From Actinomycetota bacterium (GTDB lineage: Bacteria > Actinomycetota > Acidimicrobiia > Acidimicrobiales > JAMCPL01): a stretch of 5,624 nt of DNA. The stretch's first letter is position 1. Every line of letters starts with the position of its first letter. Shown here in pieces: positions 1 through 3,502 of the stretch. The translations under genes were made by a program, and so were the position numbers. Location of the stretch: positions 1-5,624 of the forward strand of contig JAMCPC010000048.1 of the NCBI GenBank assembly GCA_023379725.1, in the 5' to 3' direction. The notes beneath the pieces are model-generated. The model was not told the DNA's origin and ran no database searches. It worked only from the letters and a program-made list of their open reading frames with translations.

Positions 1-6
1 ACTCAT
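1..6 (-). CDS. Start of next operon gene, probably pafC (partial, two codons)
   Basis: An ATG at 6-4 overlaps the stop codon of the PafB-like gene in the arrangement TAATG, and only Met-Ser is readable before the window ends. A good ribosome binding site (GGAGG, 15-19) lies 8 nt upstream, inside the end of the previous gene. The idea that this is pafC is inference from known gene order: PafB and PafC are WYL-domain paralogues normally encoded side by side with overlapping ends. Nothing in the two visible codons can confirm the product. Confidence 0.55.
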
Positions 7-1106
7 TACCCCTTCCTCCCAAGCGTATCTGGTGAGGGACTGTCTTGAATAATGGATTCAATTCTTGCAACCATACCCTCCCGTACCTCCAAAGGAGCAA
101 GTATCTCAGCATGGTCACCAAGAGATAGTACCCATGAATATAGTGCTTCCATATCCATAACGTCCAATGTAAAAACCACTCCCTGGCTATCACGTGATTG
201 TACCTTGCTGCTACCAAGGTCGGTCTCTACCTCTGAAGCCAACGGGTAATCGACAAGTACATCCACTTTGATGCTCTGGTCATCACCCAGCATCCAGATG
301 GAATCTGCCCATCCTGAATGCCCTTGTGAGTCCTGCCCTGCATTTTGCCCTGAATCCGACCCTGCATCCGACCCTGCACCCCCTTGTGAACCCCGCAAAG
401 GTATATCGTGGTTAGATGGTGAACCTGGCACTTCGACCACATCACCATCTATCCTGTCCAATCTATATGTACGCCATGCGACAGGATCTATATCCCAAGA
501 GAGCAAGTACCACCTACCGACCACAAAGCGCAGCATCCTGGGTATGACCTTCCTGCCTATGCCTCTATACTGAAAGGTAATTTGGTGATTATGCACTATG
601 CTGCGATAGATAGACTCCAGCAAATCCCCTGCCGGCATACTGACGAAAAGATGTGCCAGGGAAGGTGACACGTAACTACCTGCCTGAAATCGTGATACCG
701 CAAGGACCATATTAAGCACAAGGTGCTCATCTGCTGTCAGCTCCAGCCTATCCAGATAATCATTTTCGATGGAGTAACCCAGCTGCGAACGATCCTCATA
801 GAGAGATACAGTCTTGATTATGATGCCCTCTTCAGCCAGGATCTTCCTGTCTCTATCAAATGCCTGCCGCCTGGCATCACGACCCGGAGGATATCCCGGC
901 ACCTGAGTAGTTATATATTCCATTGTAAGCGGTAGCCGAGAGTTGCTTAATAGGAGCACTAGATCAAGTAGCCTCTCCATGTGACTGATAGAGGTGTAGT
1001 CAGTGGAAACATCGGGATTGGCACCGGAAGGGGAGTCGAAATGGTGCATGCTGGCAGGAGAACCGGCATCCTCTGAATGCTGTCCATGCTGTCTGGTGCG
1101 AATCAA
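6..1106 (-). CDS. pafB: PafB-like WYL-domain transcriptional regulator
   Basis: This 366-residue protein has the PafB layout. A winged helix-turn-helix domain spans about residues 43-115, beginning MERLLDLVLLL and including AFDRDRKILAEEGI. A WYL domain follows at about 170-226, with the literal WYL triad at 199-201 and the conserved YRLDRI at 214-219. A C-terminal WCX-type domain lies at about 278-350 (WVLSLGDHAEILAPLEVREG). In mycobacteria PafB and PafC together activate RecA-independent DNA-damage genes; that role here is inferred by family. I chose the TTG at 1106 because GAGGAG stands 6 nt before it and it overlaps the pth stop (TTGA). Met20 and Met43 have no SD. This start gives an unusual 42-residue hydrophilic N-terminal extension; Met43 is where homologues usually begin. 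A low-complexity Gly/Ser/Asp/Gln insert at about 236-266 separates the WYL and C-terminal domains. The gene is fourth in the prs-rplY-pth series and probably first of a pafBC pair. Confidence 0.85.
   Translation of the reverse strand: MIRTRQHGQHSEDAGSPASMHHFDSPSGANPDVSTDYTSISHMERLLDLVLLLSNSRLPLTMEYITTQVPGYPPGRDARRQAFDRDRKILAEEGIIIKTVSLYEDRSQLGYSIENDYLDRLELTADEHLVLNMVLAVSRFQAGSYVSPSLAHLFVSMPAGDLLESIYRSIVHNHQITFQYRGIGRKVIPRMLRFVVGRWYLLSWDIDPVAWRTYRLDRIDGDVVEVPGSPSNHDIPLRGSQGGAGSDAGSDSGQNAGQDSQGHSGWADSIWMLGDDQSIKVDVLVDYPLASEVETDLGSSKVQSRDSQGVVFTLDVMDMEALYSWVLSLGDHAEILAPLEVREGMVARIESIIQDSPSPDTLGRKG
15..19 (-). promoter_or_regulatory. Ribosome binding site of the gene starting at position 6
   Basis: On the minus strand the purine-rich run GGGAGGAAGGGG (20-9) contains GGAGG 8 nt before the ATG at 6-4. 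It lies within the last codons of the PafB-like gene, so the downstream gene is probably translationally coupled to it. Confidence 0.6.
333..380 (-). repeat. Four degenerate 12-bp tandem units coding Gly/Ser/Asp linker in PafB
   Basis: Read on the minus strand the units are GGTGCAGGGTCG (380-369), GATGCAGGGTCG (368-357), GATTCAGGGCAA (356-345) and AATGCAGGGCAG (344-333). Each encodes [G/D/N]-[A/S]-G-[S/Q]. The period is four codons, so gain or loss of units keeps the frame. Flanking sequence (PLRGSQG before, DSQGHSG after) is similar in composition, giving a flexible hydrophilic linker between the WYL and WCX domains. Confidence 0.85.
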
Positions 1107-1714
1107 TTATAGCTCCTCATCGCAACATCCACCCCTTGCGATATAATTGACTCCACCGCTTCAACTGCTTGACTTATACCACTATCGAGTAACTCCCTGT
1201 CGGCACCCACCGGCCGTGAAAGAACGTATTTTGCTCCTGCCTCTTTGCTCGGTGGACTGCCTATTCCTATCCGAACTCTGATGAAATCGCCACTATGGAG
1301 ATGGTCCATAATTGACCGTATACCGTTATGTCCGGCTGCCCCACCACCCACTCTTATCTTTACCCTGCCGGGATCTATGTCCATTTCGTCGTGCACTACA
1401 ATAAGAGAGCTCATTTCGTCCAACGGGAACATCTTCAATGCCGATCTTACCGAAACTCCAGATTCATTCATGTAGGTAAGAGGAATAGCCAGGAGCACCA
1501 ACTGATCGCTTTTATTCGCTTTTGCCAGACGACAACCGGATGATCGATCTTTCTTGAAGTCCACTCCAAGGCGGCCGGCTAAGATGTCGACAGCATCGCT
1601 CCCTGCATTGTGTCTAGTTCTGCTGTATTCAGTACCTGGATTGCCCAAGCCAACCACAACCGCACTGGGGCGATCACCACCATCGTATGTAGTCTGCTTG
1701 CGGCGGCCTAGCAA
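1103..1714 (-). CDS. pth: Peptidyl-tRNA hydrolase
   Basis: Cytoplasmic enzyme that cleaves the ester bond of peptidyl-tRNAs dropped from stalled ribosomes, recycling tRNA. The 203-residue product carries the Pth signatures in order: VGLGNPGTEY (21-30), TRHNAG with the catalytic His35 and Asn36, TYMNESG with the tRNA/peptide-contacting Asn83, VVHDEMDID (107-114, including the Asp that supports the catalytic His), and GGGAAGHNGIRS (123-134, with Asn130). Length is near the family norm of about 185-200. The start is uncertain. The TTG at 1714 is only 2 nt past the rplY stop and has no SD, so reinitiation after L25 is possible; it adds about 18 residues before the usual first strand. A GTG at 1657 would remove almost all residues before VGLGNPG and is less likely. 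The stop (TGA, 1105-1103) overlaps the start of pafB by 4 nt. Confidence 0.93.
   Translation of the reverse strand: MLGRRKQTTYDGGDRPSAVVVGLGNPGTEYSRTRHNAGSDAVDILAGRLGVDFKKDRSSGCRLAKANKSDQLVLLAIPLTYMNESGVSVRSALKMFPLDEMSSLIVVHDEMDIDPGRVKIRVGGGAAGHNGIRSIMDHLHSGDFIRVRIGIGSPPSKEAGAKYVLSRPVGADRELLDSGISQAVEAVESIISQGVDVAMRSYN
1113..1118 (-). promoter_or_regulatory. Ribosome binding site selecting the TTG start of pafB
   Basis: GAGGAG on the minus strand lies inside the last codons of pth, 6 nt before the TTG at 1106-1104. It is the only strong SD near any candidate start of this gene, and it favours TTG over the internal ATGs at 1049 and 980. Confidence 0.65.
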
Positions 1715-1716
1715 AA

Positions 1717-2373
1717 TTAAGAAGAGCTGTCTTCTTCCCCGGATCTCCCACCCGAGGTGCCTTCCTCTGCTGCCCCTTCCGCGGCCTGCTCCTCTCCGAC
1801 CTCCTCATCGCGAATACCTCTGGGCAATGCTCCGGTGACTATCGTAGTATCAGGATCGCTCTCGATCTCTACGCCACTTGGTACTTCTACATCCGAGACC
1901 CTGAGAGACCCACCGGGTTGCAGCGAAGAGATATCCAACTCTACTGCATGTGGAATAGATTCCGGGCGAGCTTTGACCGTTACGCTGAAAAGCTGCTGAT
2001 CTACTATGCCACCAGCCATTTGCAATTGAGAAGAGTGGCCTATCAGAGTAATGGGGACATCTACGACAACAGGCTTGTCGGGGTCGGTCACCTGAAAGTC
2101 TACATGTATAACATTTCCCTTTACGGGATGGCGCTGGATGACCTTGGCCATCGCCGTATAAGACTTACTGCCTACCTGCAATGAGAGCAGTGCATTGATT
2201 CCTGCTTCACCCTGTAGCGCATTCCTCAATTCCTTGGCATCCACATGTAGTGGGCAGGACTCAATACCTTGCCCATAGAGTACTCCTGGAATATTGCCTT
2301 CCCGGCGCAAGCGCCTGCTCTCTCTACTGCCCAACTGCCTACCTGTCTCTGCTTTTAAAATTGTCTCAGCCAT
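1717..2373 (-). CDS. rplY: 50S ribosomal protein L25, long CTC/TL5 form
   Basis: This 218-residue protein binds 5S rRNA in the central protuberance of the large subunit. The N-terminal L25 domain (about 1-92) shows RRLRREGNIPGVLYGQG (21-37) and VIQRHPVKGNVIHVDFQ (78-94), the hallmarks of the 5S-binding fold. A second beta-barrel domain (about 98-184, with GGIVDQQLFSVTVKARPESIP and VELDIS) marks it as the two-domain general-stress CTC/TL5 type rather than the short E. coli form. The tail from about 188 to 218 is acidic and Gly/Ser/Glu-rich (EEVGEEQAAEGAAEEG), as is usual for actinobacterial long L25 proteins, and is probably disordered. The ATG at 2373 fits the family N-terminus (MAETILKAE). 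There is no SD, but an extended -10-like sequence lies 9 nt upstream, so a near-leaderless transcript is possible besides readthrough from prs, whose stop is 21 nt away. Confidence 0.93.
   Translation of the reverse strand: MAETILKAETGRQLGSRESRRLRREGNIPGVLYGQGIESCPLHVDAKELRNALQGEAGINALLSLQVGSKSYTAMAKVIQRHPVKGNVIHVDFQVTDPDKPVVVDVPITLIGHSSQLQMAGGIVDQQLFSVTVKARPESIPHAVELDISSLQPGGSLRVSDVEVPSGVEIESDPDTTIVTGALPRGIRDEEVGEEQAAEGAAEEGTSGGRSGEEDSSS
1719..1736 (-). repeat. 18-bp inverted repeat at the rplY/pth junction
   Basis: On the minus strand AAGAAGA (1736-1730), a 4-nt loop CAGC, then TCTTCTT (1725-1719) form a perfect 7-bp stem. It covers the last codons of L25 and the first base of its stop, ending 4 nt before the TTG start of pth. 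Five of seven pairs are A-U, so the hairpin would be weak. It is not followed by a proper U-run and is probably not a terminator. A role in spacing or reinitiation at pth is possible but speculative. Confidence 0.35.
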
Positions 2374-2382
2374 AGTGATGTT

Positions 2383-2391
2383 ATTTTAGCA
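2383..2391 (-). promoter_or_regulatory. Candidate extended -10 promoter for rplY-pth-pafB
   Basis: The minus strand reads TGCTAAAAT (2391-2383), an extended -10 (TG-N-TAAAAT) in the 21-nt gap between prs and rplY. Transcription would begin around 2376, only 2-3 nt before the ATG at 2373. No -35 resembling TTGACA is seen at the expected spacing. The absence of an SD for rplY agrees with a leaderless or nearly leaderless message. This is motif evidence only. Confidence 0.4.
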
Positions 2392-2394
2392 TAC

Positions 2395-3369
2395 CTACAG
2401 AGCCAGGTTGTCTCCACCAAATATCTCGGACACGGATGCATCCAGGAAAACCGCCTCTATGGCATCAGCTATGAGTTTGGCAACAGAGACAACGTGTAGC
2501 TTGGGGATCATTTTATCCGACGGAATAGGCAGGGTGTTGGTTACAATGACCTTGGATATGACCGACTTGTCCAGCCGTTGAATGGCCGGATCAGACAGTA
2601 CCGGATGAGTAGCCATTGCCCATACGTCACTGGCTCCCCTGTCTGTCAACAACTCTGCCGCTGCACAGATAGTACCCGCTGTATCGATCATATCGTCTAC
2701 GATTACACACCTGCGACCCTCCACGTCACCCACCACTTGAAGGGCCTCCACCTCGTTTATCGACCCCTTCGGCCTACGCTTGTGAACCACCGCTAAGTCG
2801 GCACCGAGATGTTGACCGTAGCGCTCTGCTACCTTCACTCTTCCTGCATCTGGCGCAACAACCACCAGACCATCCCCGTCCACCCGATGAAGTTCATCCT
2901 CCAGGACCGGTAGAGCAGTCAGGTGGTCGAATGGTATATCGAAGAATCCCTGTATCTGGCCGGAGTGAAGATCGACACTCACAACCCTGTCGGCACCGGC
3001 TACCTGCAACATGTCGGCAACTAGTTTGGCTGTAATCGGTTCACGCCCTGTCGCCTTACGATCCTGCCGCGAATAACCGTAGTATGGACAGATAGCAGTA
3101 ATCCGCTTGGCGGATGCGCGCTTGGCGGCATCTATCATGATCAGCTGCTCCATGAGAGCGTCATTTACATTGCGGCTGTGCGTCTGGATTATAAAAACAT
3201 CGGTACCACGCATAGACGAATCGTAACGGCAATGCATCTCTCCATTTGCGAACTCCCGTAAATGCGCCTCTGAGAGAACGACCTTCATGTATGCCGCTAT
3301 CTCTTCTGCCAGGGACGTGTGTGAACGACCAGTAACCAATGCAAGCCTGCGATGAGAAAGTAATTCCAC
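2395..3369 (-). CDS. prs: Ribose-phosphate pyrophosphokinase (PRPP synthetase)
   Basis: Makes 5-phosphoribosyl 1-pyrophosphate from ribose 5-phosphate and ATP, feeding purine, pyrimidine, His, Trp and NAD synthesis. The 324-residue class I protein has FANGEMHCRY (40-49), the flexible catalytic loop YGYSRQDRKATGREPITAK (97-115), the metal site VDLHSGQIQGFFD (132-144), VVAPDAGRVKVAERY (170-184), and the ribose-phosphate/PRPP loop CVIVDDMIDTAGTI (221-234). The C-terminal SEIFGGDN is typical of Actinomycetota. I place the start at the GTG at 3369 because the family N-terminus (VELLSHRRLALVTGRSH) begins there. The frame stays open upstream to a GTG at 3483, but that extension has no family counterpart and would leave only 19 nt before the divergent gene. 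No SD precedes 3369, but a TGCTATTCT element 7 nt upstream suggests a leaderless start. It heads the prs-rplY-pth-pafB series and diverges from pncBA, whose NAPRTase consumes PRPP. Confidence 0.94.
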   Translation of the reverse strand: MELLSHRRLALVTGRSHTSLAEEIAAYMKVVLSEAHLREFANGEMHCRYDSSMRGTDVFIIQTHSRNVNDALMEQLIMIDAAKRASAKRITAICPYYGYSRQDRKATGREPITAKLVADMLQVAGADRVVSVDLHSGQIQGFFDIPFDHLTALPVLEDELHRVDGDGLVVVAPDAGRVKVAERYGQHLGADLAVVHKRRPKGSINEVEALQVVGDVEGRRCVIVDDMIDTAGTICAAAELLTDRGASDVWAMATHPVLSDPAIQRLDKSVISKVIVTNTLPIPSDKMIPKLHVVSVAKLIADAIEAVFLDASVSEIFGGDNLAL

Positions 3370-3376
3370 ACCGAAG

Positions 3377-3385
3377 AGAATAGCA
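3377..3385 (-). promoter_or_regulatory. Candidate extended -10 promoter for prs (leaderless)
   Basis: The minus strand reads TGCTATTCT (3385-3377). Its last base is 7 nt before the GTG at 3369, so transcription would begin at or within a base or two of the start codon. It shares the TGC prefix with the element before rplY. No convincing -35 was found at 16-18 nt spacing. No SD exists for this start, which fits a leaderless message. Confidence 0.4.
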
Positions 3386-3490
3386 GATAACGGAGTAGTT
3401 TGCTTGTTGATCCAGACAGGAGGCGAACGGATGGCGGCCGAGTTGCCTAAAATTAGTGTCAAAGTCAAGATACATCTATGCACCGACCAA

Positions 3491-3496
3491 TAGAAT
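3491..3496 (+). promoter_or_regulatory. Candidate -10 promoter for pncBA (leaderless)
   Basis: TAGAAT lies 6 nt before the ATG at 3503, placing the expected transcription start on or next to the A of the start codon. Its first three bases are an in-frame TAG that closes the frame upstream, so no earlier start exists. There is no SD before the ATG. The -35 region (around 3468-3474) is poor, so the strength of this promoter is uncertain. Confidence 0.42.
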
Positions 3497-3502
3497 AAGT
3501 AT

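Larger units (their letters stand above)
3370..3502. other. Divergent promoter region between prs and pncBA
   Basis: These 133 bp separate the chosen starts of two divergent genes. They hold -10-like elements at both ends and a short direct repeat, GTCAA then AGTCAA (3458-3468), of unknown meaning. I looked for a convincing palindromic operator of a known NAD regulator (NrtR or NiaR type) and did not recognise one. If Prs really started at 3483, its coding sequence would occupy most of this region, which I consider unlikely. Confidence 0.6.

Noticed and set aside
333..400. RTX-type calcium-binding repeats in the Gly/Asp-rich linkers
   Set aside because: The PafB units have a four-residue period and the PncB units a fifteen-residue period. 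Neither follows the nonapeptide GGxGxDxUx pattern, and the proteins have no export signal.
1719..1736. Rho-independent terminator after rplY
   Set aside because: The 7-bp stem is A-U rich, no U-run follows, and pth begins 4 nt later on the same strand.
3443..3472. Conventional -35/-10 promoter for pncBA (TTGCCT at 3443, AAGATA at 3467)
   Set aside because: The spacing of 18 is acceptable, but the -10 is poor and the resulting leader would still lack an SD. TAGAAT at 3491 is the better hexamer.
3370..3483. Extension of prs to an upstream GTG at 3483 (38 more residues)
   Set aside because: The added residues have no counterpart in PRPP synthetases, no SD precedes that GTG, and the start would lie 19 nt from the divergent gene. 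The family N-terminus begins at the GTG at 3369.
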